Made by a program: the position numbers and the translations under genes. A stretch of 64,000 bases of DNA from Pyrinomonadaceae bacterium (GTDB taxonomy: Bacteria; Acidobacteriota; Blastocatellia; Pyrinomonadales; Pyrinomonadaceae): positions 1,542,907-1,606,906 of the forward strand of contig DASUNM010000023.1 in assembly GCA_036277115.1 (NCBI GenBank), written 5' to 3'. The notes under the pieces were generated by a model. It did not search any database and was not told the origin of the DNA. It saw nothing but the letters and a program-made list of their open reading frames with translations. How positions within the stretch are numbered: position 1 is the first letter of the stretch; each line of letters starts with the position of its first letter. Shown here in pieces: positions 28,388-36,746 of this stretch.

Positions 28388-29443
28388 ATGAAACGGTGCC
28401 CAACATGTAGTCGAGTCTACGACGATGTCAGTCTGCGATTCTGTCTCGACGACGGGACGGAGTTGGTAAACAAGCCTTTGGAAACAGATCCGCCGACTCT
28501 CGCTATGCAGACCTCGCCCGAAAGCCAGCCGACCATTAACGCGTTCCAACCTCCGCCGCCACCGCCTCCCCCGGCGGCCACTGTCTCTGCGTTCAAGAAC
28601 AAACGTCAGCGAAATCTAATTGTCTGGATTCTGATCCTGGCGTTGGGTCTGCCGTTAATTGCCGGCGCCGTGCTCGGCGGGTGGTCGCTTATTAGTAGCC
28701 GGAAGTTAGCGTGGCATCTGGTGCTGGAAGTAGATCCAAAAGCGCCAGATCGAAGCGCGGCGGTGCGACAAACCGTCAATGTGATCGACAGCCGGCTCAA
28801 CGCGTTAGGCCTGGCGAATTACGAAATTCAACCCAAAGGCGATCCCGCTAACGGACTCATCGAAATTAGCCTGCCGGCCACCGACGATCCTGAACGCGTA
28901 AAGCGAATCATCAGCACCTGGGGAAAACTTGAGCTCGTTCACGTCGTAAGTCCGCCGAGCCCGTCGGCCGTGCAAACGTTCGTGACCCAAGAAGAAGCCG
29001 CGGCCTCGTTTGCTTCCGCGGAGGGCTGGAAACAGACACACCGGGTGCTGCCGTATGCCGACCGCGAGGAAGTTAATACTGCAACCGCGAAACAATGGGT
29101 GGTGGTTAAGTCTCCGCCGATCATCGCCGGCGCCGATCTCCGCACCGCTGCGGCCATGGCAGACCCCGGTGGTGGTAAGGGAAATTACTCGGTTAGCTTT
29201 TCGTTGAAACCAGCGGGAGCGGCAAAGTTTGGCGCGTGGACCGGATCCAACGTCAACCAATACCTCGGCGTAGTTCTCAACGACGAAGTTAAGTCGATCG
29301 CCTACATCAAGTCTCGGATTGACGATCAAGGCGAAATTAGCGGCCGTTTTTCGAAACAATCGGCGGAAGATCTGGCTCTGGTTTTAAGGGCGGGCGCTCT
29401 CCCGGTGCCGGTAAGATTCGTTGAAGAGACTGTGAACCAGTAA
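28388..29443 (+). CDS. Zinc-ribbon membrane protein with SecD P1-like domain
   Basis: A 351-residue protein. The N-terminal zinc ribbon is CPTCSRVYDDVSLRFCLDDG (C4, C7, C19). A Pro-rich linker is followed by one membrane segment at about 78-100. A periplasmic part starts with VLEVDPKAPDRSA and continues with VIDSRLNALGLA and PERVKRIISTWGKLELV. This is the pattern of the SecD P1 head domain. The second half (about 230-350) resembles the rest of the SecD periplasmic region. The multi-pass SecD membrane core is absent, so it cannot be a Sec translocase subunit by itself. It is 3 bases after the RidA-like gene. Function unknown. Confidence 0.7.
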   Translation: MKRCPTCSRVYDDVSLRFCLDDGTELVNKPLETDPPTLAMQTSPESQPTINAFQPPPPPPPPAATVSAFKNKRQRNLIVWILILALGLPLIAGAVLGGWSLISSRKLAWHLVLEVDPKAPDRSAAVRQTVNVIDSRLNALGLANYEIQPKGDPANGLIEISLPATDDPERVKRIISTWGKLELVHVVSPPSPSAVQTFVTQEEAAASFASAEGWKQTHRVLPYADREEVNTATAKQWVVVKSPPIIAGADLRTAAAMADPGGGKGNYSVSFSLKPAGAAKFGAWTGSNVNQYLGVVLNDEVKSIAYIKSRIDDQGEISGRFSKQSAEDLALVLRAGALPVPVRFVEETVNQ

Positions 29444-29450
29444 CTTAGAA

Positions 29451-30242
29451 ATGAAAAATCCGAAAAGTTTTCTTTACGAACAGCGCGACGGCATCGGCAC
29501 GATCACTCTGAATCGGCCCGAACGTTTGAATGCGATCACGTTTGAGGTGTATCACGAGCTGACGGACTTCATCGCACAGCTTCGCGATGAAAAAGATGTG
29601 CGCGTCGTCGTGATTACCGGGGCGGGCCGCGCGTTCTGCTCGGGCGGTGATGTCGTGGACATCATCGGCGAATTGACGGGCCGCGACGCCGAGGGGCTGC
29701 TTCAGTTCACGCGGCTGACGTGCGAACTGATTCACAACATGCGCGCGCTGCCAAAGCCGATTATCGCCAGCTTGAACGGCACAGTTGCCGGCGCAGGCGC
29801 GTGCATCGCGCTGGCTGCAGACATTCGGATTGCTGCTGAAGAGGCGAAGATCGCTTTCATCTTTGTAAAAGTCGGACTCGCCGGCACAGACATGGGCGCG
29901 ACTTATCTGTTGCCCCGCGTCGTGGGTCTCGCAAAGGCCACCGAGTTGTTAATGACGGGCGACTTTACGGAAGCGGCCGAGGCCGAACGGATGGGGCTTT
30001 ACAATCGCGTCGTGCCGCGTGCTCAACTTGAAACCGTTACGCGTGAGTTCGCCGGGAAGCTTGCGCGCGGGCCGGCGCTGGGAATCGCCAAGACGAAAGA
30101 GATGCTTAATCGCGAGCTTCACATGGGATTCGATGCGGCCCTCGAAGCCGAGGCGGTCGCGCAAGCACTGTGCATGCAGACCCCGGATTTCAAAGAAGCA
30201 CATGCGGCGTTCATAGAGAAGCGGCCGGCAAAGTTCGAGTGA
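29451..30242 (+). CDS. Enoyl-CoA hydratase/isomerase
   Basis: A 263-residue crotonase-fold protein. The oxyanion-hole segments are ITGAGRAFCSGGDV (about 57-70) and SLNGTVAGAGACIALAADI (about 106-124). An acidic stretch with LAGTDMGATYLLPRVVG follows near 144-160, where Asp rather than Glu stands at one catalytic position. It hydrates or isomerises a CoA-thioester double bond. In this setting it is a candidate for the beta-oxidation-like steps after anthraniloyl-CoA ring reduction. It starts 7 bases after the SecD-like gene, and its stop abuts the REP-D/transposase element. Confidence 0.9.
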   Translation: MKNPKSFLYEQRDGIGTITLNRPERLNAITFEVYHELTDFIAQLRDEKDVRVVVITGAGRAFCSGGDVVDIIGELTGRDAEGLLQFTRLTCELIHNMRALPKPIIASLNGTVAGAGACIALAADIRIAAEEAKIAFIFVKVGLAGTDMGATYLLPRVVGLAKATELLMTGDFTEAAEAERMGLYNRVVPRAQLETVTREFAGKLARGPALGIAKTKEMLNRELHMGFDAALEAEAVAQALCMQTPDFKEAHAAFIEKRPAKFE

Positions 30243-30905
30243 TTTGGAGTGCGCCGGCAGAGCGAAGCGGCGACGGCGCTTTGGATGGATTCGGAAATGA
30301 GCGTCCCACAAAAAATCACTTGGCCGCATGCACCACTTCACCAACTTTCAGCTCGCGGTACTTACATTGTCACAGCGGGCACCTACCAAAAAGCGCACCA
30401 TTTTCGTGAACGCAAGCGACTGGACGTACTGCATCGCGGTTTACTCTCGGTAACTCAAGAATTTGGTTGGGGCTTGGAGGCTTGGGCCGTCTTTTCTAAT
30501 CACTATCATTTCGTCGGCCACTCGCCAGATGAGGGCGCCGACAATCTTGCCCGAATGCTCGGACTCCTCCATGAGAAAACAGCAAAATGGATTAATAAGG
30601 TCGACAACTCAGCAGGCCGGGAGATCTGGCATAATTTCCGGGAAACAAAACTTACGCACAAGAATTCCTATCTTGCGAGACTGAACTACGTGCATCAAAA
30701 TCCGGAAAACACGGATTGGTTTACACTGCTAATCAGTATCCCTGGTGCTCTGCTGGTTGGTTTGAGCGAACGGCGCGACCTGCGCAGGTGAAGACGATTT
30801 ACGGTTTCAAGATCGACAAGTTAAAAGTGGTTGATGACTATGATGTATCGGTAGCCGACTAATTCAAAGCGCCGTCGCGCTTCGCTTTGCCGGCGCACTC
30901 CAAAT
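30241..30905 (+). mobile_element. REP-D-flanked Y1 transposase element (RAYT-like)
   Basis: The unit begins with GATTTGGAGTGCGCCGGCAG (30241-30260) and ends with the inverted GCCGGCGCACTCCAAAT (about 30888-30904). Each end adds a GCGAAGCGGCGACGGCGCTTTGGA-type stem. Between them lies one gene for a Y1/HUH transposase, now frameshifted. This is the arrangement expected for a REP-associated tyrosine transposase with its own palindromes. It has landed between the enoyl-CoA hydratase stop and the acyl-CoA dehydrogenase start without breaking either. Confidence 0.8.
30297..30862 (+). pseudogene. REP-associated Y1 transposase, frameshifted
   Basis: An IS200-like/RAYT transposase that cuts single-stranded REP hairpins. 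The HUH-type motif NHYHFVGHSP and the later SYLARLNYVHQNP helix with candidate Tyr are present. After NPE near 30706 the frame breaks. The annotated frame runs on to 30791 in unrelated sequence. The -1 frame gives KHGLVYTANQYPW and then WFERTARPAQVKTIYGF, the normal family end, stopping at 30862. A single A lost from a run (GGAAAACAC) explains it. The start ATG 30297 (MSVPQK) is preferred over 30249. Probably inactive unless the run slips. Confidence 0.8.
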
Positions 30906-30906
30906 A

Positions 30907-32061
30907 ATGGATTCCTTCATCGCCACAATTCCATTTTTCACCTCACAGCAACGCTCCCTCGCTGACCGCGTCGAGGAATTCGCCAGCCACGAAATCGAAC
31001 CGCGCGCCAGTGCCGACGAGCGTGACGTTGAAGAAGCGTTACCCGCCTACGTGCGGCTGTTGAGCGAGCAAGATCTGCTGCGCTACGCGGTGGCCGCACC
31101 TGGCGAACAATTCGATCTGCGCGCCTTCTGCCTCATTCGCGAAACGCTTTCGTATTCCTCGCCACTAGCTGATCTCGCGTTTGTGATGCAGGGGCTGGGC
31201 ACGTACGCGATTAGCCTTGCCGCAACTGAACACGTGCGCGATTTCTGGTTGGATCGCGCGCGCACCGGACAAGCAATCGCGGCTTTTGCTTTGACCGAGC
31301 CTGACGCAGGTTCAGACGTGTCGGCTTTGAAAACCGAAGCACGACGCGAAGGCGACGGTTACCTCATCAACGGCCGTAAACGCTTTATCTCAAATGCAGG
31401 CGTCGCTGATTTCTACACCGTGTTCGCGCGCACCGGAACGCGCGCAGACGGTCGGGCGGAGATTTCTGCATTCATCGTAAGCGCGCGCATGCCGGGATTC
31501 AGCGTTGCCGAACGGACTGACATGATCGCGCCGCATCCGATTGGCGAACTGGAATTCAAAAACTGTCGCGTGCCGGCCGAAGACATGATCGGAAATCAGG
31601 GCGACGGGCTGCGCCTCGCGCTGCAAACGCTCGACCTGTTTCGCGCGAGCGTCGGCGCGGCGGCCTGCGGCATGGCGCGCCGGGCCCTGGATGAAAGTGT
31701 GAAATATGCGAAAACGCGCGAACAGTTCGGTAAGCGACTGTCAGAGCATCAACTGATTCAAGAGAAGCTTGCGGACATGATCACTGAACTCGACGCGGCC
31801 CGGCTGCTCGTATATCGCGCCGCGTATTTGAAAGATGCAGGCGACGAACGTTCGACCCGTGAGGCCAGTGAAGCAAAGCTGTTCGCCACTGAAGCGGCCG
31901 GCCGCATCATCGATCAGGCCGTACAGATTCACGGCGGTAGCGGACTTGTGCGCGGATCAGTGGTTGAGCGGCTGTATCGCGACGTGCGCGCGCTGCGGAT
32001 TTACGAAGGAACTTCAGAGATTCAAAAGCTCGTGATCGCCAATCAACTCTTGAAAGAGTAA
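30907..32061 (+). CDS. Acyl-CoA dehydrogenase
   Basis: A 384-residue flavoenzyme of normal family length. The FAD/substrate motif [18 protein letters not shown] lies near residues 125-142 and a second motif, [20 protein letters not shown], near 262-281. The C-terminal [11 protein letters not shown] and [10 protein letters not shown] carry the catalytic-Glu region typical of short-chain and aryl-linked dehydrogenases. It oxidises an acyl-CoA to the enoyl-CoA and passes electrons to ETF. It lies just behind the REP-D element, in line with the enoyl-CoA hydratase, and is a candidate for oxidising alicyclic CoA esters in the proposed anthranilate route. Confidence 0.92.
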   Translation: MDSFIATIPFFTSQQRSLADRVEEFASHEIEPRASADERDVEEALPAYVRLLSEQDLLRYAVAAPGEQFDLRAFCLIRETLSYSSPLADLAFVMQGLGTYAISLAATEHVRDFWLDRARTGQAIAAFALTEPDAGSDVSALKTEARREGDGYLINGRKRFISNAGVADFYTVFARTGTRADGRAEISAFIVSARMPGFSVAERTDMIAPHPIGELEFKNCRVPAEDMIGNQGDGLRLALQTLDLFRASVGAAACGMARRALDESVKYAKTREQFGKRLSEHQLIQEKLADMITELDAARLLVYRAAYLKDAGDERSTREASEAKLFATEAAGRIIDQAVQIHGGSGLVRGSVVERLYRDVRALRIYEGTSEIQKLVIANQLLKE

Positions 32062-32129
32062 GCGCCACGTCAACTTCAAAAACACAACCTGAAACTCTCG
32101 CGCGCCGGTTAACGCTCTTCGACGCGACG

Positions 32130-33407
32130 ATGATCGTCATGGGCGGAATCATCGGCGCGGGCATTTTCACCAATCCTTACGTCGTCGCGCAGTTGGTGCA
32201 TTCGACGACACTGATTCTTGGCGTATGGATCGCGGGCGGGCTGATAGCGTTGGCCGGCGCCTTTATTTACGCGGAGCTTTCATCGCAGGTTTCCGAGACG
32301 GGCGGGCAGTACGTCTATCTGCGCGACGCGATGCACCCGGTCGTCGGCTTTGTTTACGGCTGGAGCATGTTGTTCGTGATCCAGACCGGCGCGATGGCCG
32401 CGGTCGCGCTCATCTTCGCGAACCATGTATTTGCCGTGGCCGGTGTGACGGCCAGCGAGTGGAGCGCCGCGCTGCTGGCCGCGTCAGCTCTGATCCTTTT
32501 GACGATCGTGAATTGCATCGGCGTGCGGGCGGGCACGTTCACGCAGAACACGTTCATGATTCTTAAGCTCGTCGCCATCGCCGCGCTCGTCGTTATCGGC
32601 CTCGCATTAGCGACGCCGGCGTCCCCGGAAGTCAGCGCCGTCACCTCTGGCGAAAGCACCTGGCAAACATTGATTGCGTTCGGCGCAGCTTTGATCCCGG
32701 CGCAGTTCGCCTACGGTGGCTGGCAAACGTCCTGCTATGTCGCCGGTGAAGTGCAGGAACCCCGCAAAACTTTGCCGCGCGCTTTGTTGATCGGCGTCGT
32801 GGGAGTGATCGTCGTTTACCTTTCAGTGAATTTCGTGTGCGTCTATGTGCTGGGTCCGGAGATGCTGGCGAGAACCAAGACGCCGGCGTCAGCGATTATG
32901 GGACTGGCGCTCGGCGACAAAGGCGCGCGCTTCATCGCCGCCGGCATCGCCATCTCGACGATAGGGTTCCTGAGCCAGAGCATGCTGACGGCGCCGCGAG
33001 TTTATTTCGCGATGGCTGAAGATGGTTTGTTCTTCAAACGTCTGGCGTCGTTGAATCGCTCGCGCGTCCCGGCATTTGCGATTGCGCTGCAAGGCGGATT
33101 GGCGGCGGCGATCGCTTTGGTGGGCAGCCGCTACGAACAGATTTTGAACTATGCGGTGTCGGTTGATGTCGTCTCGTTCGGCATGACGGCGGCTTGTGTG
33201 TTCGTGTTCCGCAGGCGGCTTCGCGCTGCCGCGGATGTGTTCCGGATTCCCGGACATCCGTTCACGACGCTTTTCTTCATCGGCATGTGTGCCGTGATAA
33301 CGTTCAGCATGATCTACAAGTATCCGCGCAACAGCGCGATCAGTTTTGGAATCATGTTTCTGGGCGTACCGGCGTATTTTCTGTGGGCGAGGCGCGCGCG
33401 GCGATGA
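32130..33407 (+). CDS. APC-superfamily amino acid permease
   Basis: A 425-residue transporter with 12 predicted membrane segments. The first carries the APC signature MGGIIGAGIFTNPYVVA (unwound glycine segment for substrate). The family normally starts 10-20 residues before this. In-frame upstream codons do encode a family-like stretch (LTLFDAT), but no ATG, GTG or TTG occurs there before the preceding gene, so the true start is uncertain (ATG 32130 or a rare codon). It overlaps the aminotransferase by ATGA. It may import an aromatic amino acid for this catabolic region; this is inferred from context only. Confidence 0.85.
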   Translation: MIVMGGIIGAGIFTNPYVVAQLVHSTTLILGVWIAGGLIALAGAFIYAELSSQVSETGGQYVYLRDAMHPVVGFVYGWSMLFVIQTGAMAAVALIFANHVFAVAGVTASEWSAALLAASALILLTIVNCIGVRAGTFTQNTFMILKLVAIAALVVIGLALATPASPEVSAVTSGESTWQTLIAFGAALIPAQFAYGGWQTSCYVAGEVQEPRKTLPRALLIGVVGVIVVYLSVNFVCVYVLGPEMLARTKTPASAIMGLALGDKGARFIAAGIAISTIGFLSQSMLTAPRVYFAMAEDGLFFKRLASLNRSRVPAFAIALQGGLAAAIALVGSRYEQILNYAVSVDVVSFGMTAACVFVFRRRLRAAADVFRIPGHPFTTLFFIGMCAVITFSMIYKYPRNSAISFGIMFLGVPAYFLWARRARR

Positions 33408-34489
33408 ACACTCAATCCACCTACATGCAATGGGCCAAGAAGCGGCCGAAGGTGAAGTACGATCTCGCTTTGAGTGGAATTCTGAATCTTCCCTTCCCCG
33501 AACTCGAAGCCACGATCGATGATATCGATCTGAACGGCGACAACTCATACGGCTACAGCCCGCTGGTAAATGCGATTGCCGATCATTGCCATGTCGCGCC
33601 CGAAGACGTGGTCAGCATTTCCGGCGGCACGTCTATGGCGAATCACCTCGCGATGGCGGCGGTGATCGAACCCGGCGACGAAGTTTTGATTGAGCAACCA
33701 ACGTATGAGCCGCTGCTGGCTTTGGCCGAATACTTTGGCTTGCAGGTCAAACGTTTCTCGCGGGCGTTTGACAACAACTTCGAGGTCGATCTGGACGAAT
33801 TACGAGCGAAAGTCAGCTCGCGGACGCGCTTGATCGTGCTGACGAATCTGCATAACCCGAGCAGCGCGTTGATAGATGAAGCGACCCTCAGGCGCATTGG
33901 TGAAATCGCCAACAGTGCCGGGGCCCGCGTGCTGGTTGATGAAGTTTATCTCGATGCCATGTTCGAAGACGCACCGCGCTCATCGGTTCATCTTGGGCCG
34001 CAGTTCATCGCGACCAGTAGTTTGACGAAGGGTTATGGCCTGAGCGGCCTGCGCTGTGGCTGGATCCTCGCGGAACCGGAACTCGCCGAAAGAATGCGCC
34101 TGCTGCACGACATCTTCGGGGCGGTTGCGCCACATCCAGCGGAGCGGCTGAGTGTGCTCGCCATGCGGCAGCTGCCAAAGTTCATCGCACGCGCGAAGAA
34201 CATTCTGGAAAGCAATCGCGCCGTGCTGAATGATTTCCTCGACTCCCGAGAAGAACTCTCCGCGTCGAGATCCGAAATTGGCACGACCTGTTTTCCGCGA
34301 TTGGAGAAAGGCAGCGTTGATTCGCTTTGGACTTTGCTGAACGATAAGTACGAAACCGCTTTTGTGCCGGGCCGCTTCTTTGAATCACCGCAGCACCTGC
34401 GCCTCGGCATTTGCGCCGAACCGGAACTTTTCGAAACGGGAGTGCGACGATTAGGGCAGGCTCTCGACGAACTAGGCAACTCAAACTAA
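33404..34489 (+). CDS. PLP-dependent aminotransferase, class I/II
   Basis: A 361-residue fold-type I enzyme. GGTSMANHL binds the cofactor phosphate near residues 70-78. The N-H-N-P-like NLHNPSS appears near 150-156, DEVYLDAMF near 183-191 and the Schiff-base Lys in SSLTKGYGLSGLRCGW (about 207-222). The C-terminal Arg region for the carboxylate is present (LRLGICAEP). ATG 33404 overlaps the permease stop. The substrate is not predictable from sequence. Beside a tryptophan-catabolic set it could act on kynurenine, an aromatic amino acid or a later amino intermediate. Confidence 0.88.
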   Translation: MNTQSTYMQWAKKRPKVKYDLALSGILNLPFPELEATIDDIDLNGDNSYGYSPLVNAIADHCHVAPEDVVSISGGTSMANHLAMAAVIEPGDEVLIEQPTYEPLLALAEYFGLQVKRFSRAFDNNFEVDLDELRAKVSSRTRLIVLTNLHNPSSALIDEATLRRIGEIANSAGARVLVDEVYLDAMFEDAPRSSVHLGPQFIATSSLTKGYGLSGLRCGWILAEPELAERMRLLHDIFGAVAPHPAERLSVLAMRQLPKFIARAKNILESNRAVLNDFLDSREELSASRSEIGTTCFPRLEKGSVDSLWTLLNDKYETAFVPGRFFESPQHLRLGICAEPELFETGVRRLGQALDELGNSN

Positions 34490-34522
34490 CGGCGTCAGAG
34501 TACCCACTTTAGTTGGGCTCTT

Positions 34523-34596
34523 GGGTACGCACGCTTCCAGCGTGCTGTTTCCTCTGCCGGCGATCAACTAAGAGCACGCTGGAAGCGTGCGTACCC
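34523..34596. repeat. REP-G inverted repeat ahead of the Hint-monooxygenase
   Basis: Perfect 24-base arms (34523-34546 and 34573-34596), with the inner stem GCACGCTGGAAGCGTGC and an outer GTACCC, frame a 26-base loop. The right arm ends 2 bases before the monooxygenase ATG, so the stem would hide or shape the ribosome-binding region. No Shine-Dalgarno sequence is visible outside the stem. Confidence 0.8.
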
Positions 34597-34598
34597 GG

Positions 34599-36605
34599 AT
34601 GAAGATCAACATTATCGGCGGCGGGCCGGCTGGCATGTACTTCGCCATCCTCATGAAGCAGGCCGACGCCACCCACGAGCTCACCATCTATGAACGAAAC
34701 GGCCCGGACGACACGTTTGGTTGGGGAGTAGTGTTTTCGGGAAAGACGCTCGCGAACTTACGCAACGCTGACGAAACGTCGCACGCGGAAATCACCCGCG
34801 ACTTTGAAGCGTGGGACAACGTGGATGTCGTGCATCGCGAGGAAAAGATTTCGATCCACGGCAACAGCTTTTCCGGCATCGCGCGACTTCGCCTGCTGAA
34901 GGTCCTGCAAAAACGATGTGAAGAGCTCGGCATTCAAATCCATTTTCGAACTGAAGTCGACGATATCGAGTCACTGAAAGACGCGTGCGATTTGCTCGTC
35001 GGCGCGGACGGGGTCAACAGCACGGTTCGTCAGAAATTCGCCGAACATTTCGAGCCAGACCTCAGCGCGCGGCCGAACAAGTACATCTGGTACGGCACGA
35101 ATCAGTTATTTCACGGTTTGACGCTTACGTTCCGTGAGAGTGATGCCGGAGTTTTCGCGGCGCATTCTTACAAGTTCGACAAAACGACCAGCACCTTCAT
35201 CGTCGAATGCGACCCCGAGACGTGGGATCGAGCCGGATTCGCGACGCTGCCCGATGAAGAGACGCGCCGGTATGTCGGCGAAGTGTTCGCGCGCGATCTT
35301 GGGGGGCACGCGTTGCGGTCGAACAATTCGAAATGGATTAACTTTGTCCTGGTTAAGAATGCGAATTGGCATTTCGAAAACGTCGTGCTGCTCGGTGACG
35401 CTTTGCACACGGCGCACTTCTCGATCGGCTCAGGCACCAAGCTGGCGATCGAAGACGCGATTACGCTGAAGCAATCCTTTGACGATACTCACGATGTCCG
35501 CGCAGCCTTGACGCGATTCGAAGAGGTGCGTAAGCCGGTGATCGAGGACTATCAAGCCGCGGCCTACGAAAGCATGTTGTGGTTTGAGAACGCGCGCCAA
35601 TACATGCACCTGTCGCCAATTGAACTCGCCTATTCGCTGATGAAGCGGAGCGGGCGCGTGGATGATGAAGAGCTGCGAAAGCGCGATCCGAAGTTTGTGG
35701 CGCAGTACCAGCGAAGGACTTCCGGGAGATGCTTTCGTGCGGGCACTGAAGTGAAAACGCAGCAAGGATGGAAAATGATTGAGCGCATCCAATGCGGTGA
35801 AGTCGTCTGGACGCATCGCAACAGATTAAGACCGGTGATTGGCCTTCAGCCGCATCCGCATGTCGGTCGCATTATTGGTGTTCGTGTCCAAGGCAGCATG
35901 CAAACGATTTGGATGACCCCCTCGCAGAGACTCTTCTCCCCCTCTCCGCCTGCGGAGAGGGGGTTAGGGGGTGAGGACGCCGTGCGTCTTGACCCCGCCC
36001 CTAACCCCTCCCCGCAAGCGGGGAGGGGAGATATACAACGTCGGCTGGGTGGCTCGCATGTCGGATTGTGGAAGTTGGGTCGCGACCTGAAAAGAAACTC
36101 CACGGCCGCTGAAAAACTTCTGTGGAATGAACTCCGCGGGAAGAAGCTTGGAATCAAGTTTCGGCGACAGCATTCCCTCGGCAATTACATCGCCGATTTC
36201 TACGCACCCGATGTCCTCCTGGCCATCGAGCTGGACGGTTCTATCCATGATTCTGACAGACAACGATGGGCGGATGGCATTAGGCATAGACAGATTGAGC
36301 AAGCAGGTGTTCGAATTCTTCGGTTCAGAAATGAAAGAGTGTTGCACGATCTGAAAGCGGTCCTTGGCGAAATAAGTCACTGCATCCCCACCTCTCCACA
36401 GGCGGCGAGCGGAGAAACTGCGATAGGCCCTTACTTTCGCAACGCTGGTGACTTAAACGTTGGGGACGAAATCATTCTCAGCGAATGTGGTCATCTGGGT
36501 GTGGTCGAGTCAGTTGAATCAGCTTTCACAAACGAGACAGTCTTCGATCTCATCGTCGAAGAGGATCATTCCTACATCACAGCAGTCGGCATAGCCTGTG
36601 AATAA
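34599..36605 (+). CDS. Anthraniloyl-CoA-type flavin monooxygenase with C-terminal Hint domain interrupted by a DUF559 nuclease
   Basis: 668 residues in three parts. (1) Residues 1-377 form a complete group-A flavin monooxygenase: GGGPAGMYF at 6-14, LVGADGVNS in the middle, then VVLLGDALHTAHFSIGSGTK. It resembles the N-terminal half of 2-aminobenzoyl-CoA monooxygenase/reductase. (2) From Cys378, CFRAGTEVKTQQGWKMIERI opens an intein-type Hint domain. The usual T-x-x-H of block B reads TPSQ, and the end (VFDLIVEEDHSYITAVGIACE, then stop) lacks the terminal His-Asn. (3) Residues about 488-592, inside the Hint domain, are a DUF559/Vsr-like nuclease with YIADFYAPD and AIELDG. REP-B sequence encodes the linker before it. 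N-terminal cleavage is conceivable; splicing is unlikely. ATG 34599 is chosen over GTG 34587. Confidence 0.85.
   Translation: MKINIIGGGPAGMYFAILMKQADATHELTIYERNGPDDTFGWGVVFSGKTLANLRNADETSHAEITRDFEAWDNVDVVHREEKISIHGNSFSGIARLRLLKVLQKRCEELGIQIHFRTEVDDIESLKDACDLLVGADGVNSTVRQKFAEHFEPDLSARPNKYIWYGTNQLFHGLTLTFRESDAGVFAAHSYKFDKTTSTFIVECDPETWDRAGFATLPDEETRRYVGEVFARDLGGHALRSNNSKWINFVLVKNANWHFENVVLLGDALHTAHFSIGSGTKLAIEDAITLKQSFDDTHDVRAALTRFEEVRKPVIEDYQAAAYESMLWFENARQYMHLSPIELAYSLMKRSGRVDDEELRKRDPKFVAQYQRRTSGRCFRAGTEVKTQQGWKMIERIQCGEVVWTHRNRLRPVIGLQPHPHVGRIIGVRVQGSMQTIWMTPSQRLFSPSPPAERGLGGEDAVRLDPAPNPSPQAGRGDIQRRLGGSHVGLWKLGRDLKRNSTAAEKLLWNELRGKKLGIKFRRQHSLGNYIADFYAPDVLLAIELDGSIHDSDRQRWADGIRHRQIEQAGVRILRFRNERVLHDLKAVLGEISHCIPTSPQAASGETAIGPYFRNAGDLNVGDEIILSECGHLGVVESVESAFTNETVFDLIVEEDHSYITAVGIACE
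35936..36029. repeat. REP-B palindrome inside the Hint-DUF559 coding region
   Basis: The left mini-hairpin CTCTCCGCCTGCGGAGAG with a GGGTTAGGGGGTGAGG arm, a 20-base core, then a CCCCTAACCCC arm and the mini-hairpin TCCCCGCAAGCGGGGA. It is read in frame as a Pro/Gly/Arg-rich linker between the first Hint half and the DUF559 domain. Confidence 0.88.
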
Positions 36606-36641
36606 CTCATTTTCAAGGTGAGCTCCTTCGATCATGACAAT

Positions 36642-36735
36642 TCCCCTCCCCGCCTGCGGGGAGGGGTTAGGGGAGGGGGTAAACGAGATTGCCCGTCCTC
36701 ACCCCCAAACCCCCTCTCCGCATGCGGAGAGGGGG
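36642..36735. repeat. REP-B palindrome, opposite orientation
   Basis: TCCCCGCCTGCGGGGA and a GGGGTTAGGGGAGGGG arm at the left, CCTCACCCCCAAACCCC and CTCTCCGCATGCGGAGAG at the right. It is the mirror of the copy at 35936, so the pair frames the DUF559 nuclease and the second Hint half. It occupies the gap ahead of the membrane-protein gene and is in frame with it, so a GTG start at 36618 would add it as an N-terminal tail. Confidence 0.85.
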
Positions 36736-36746
36736 CAAAAGACGCG

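Noticed and set aside
28805..29359. Minus-strand open frame opposite the SecD-like gene
   Set aside because: Antisense shadow of a well-supported gene in GC-rich DNA.
28388..29443. SecD translocase subunit
   Set aside because: Only one membrane segment and a head-like domain are present; the multi-pass core is missing.
30703..30712. Programmed -1 frameshift in the Y1 transposase
   Set aside because: The site does not fit a standard X-XXY-YYZ slippery heptamer; a single-base loss is simpler, though slippage is not fully excluded.
34599..36605. Functional splicing intein in the monooxygenase
   Set aside because: The C-terminal His-Asn and block B His are absent and no extein follows before the stop, so canonical splicing is not supported. 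A Hint/BIL-type reading was kept.
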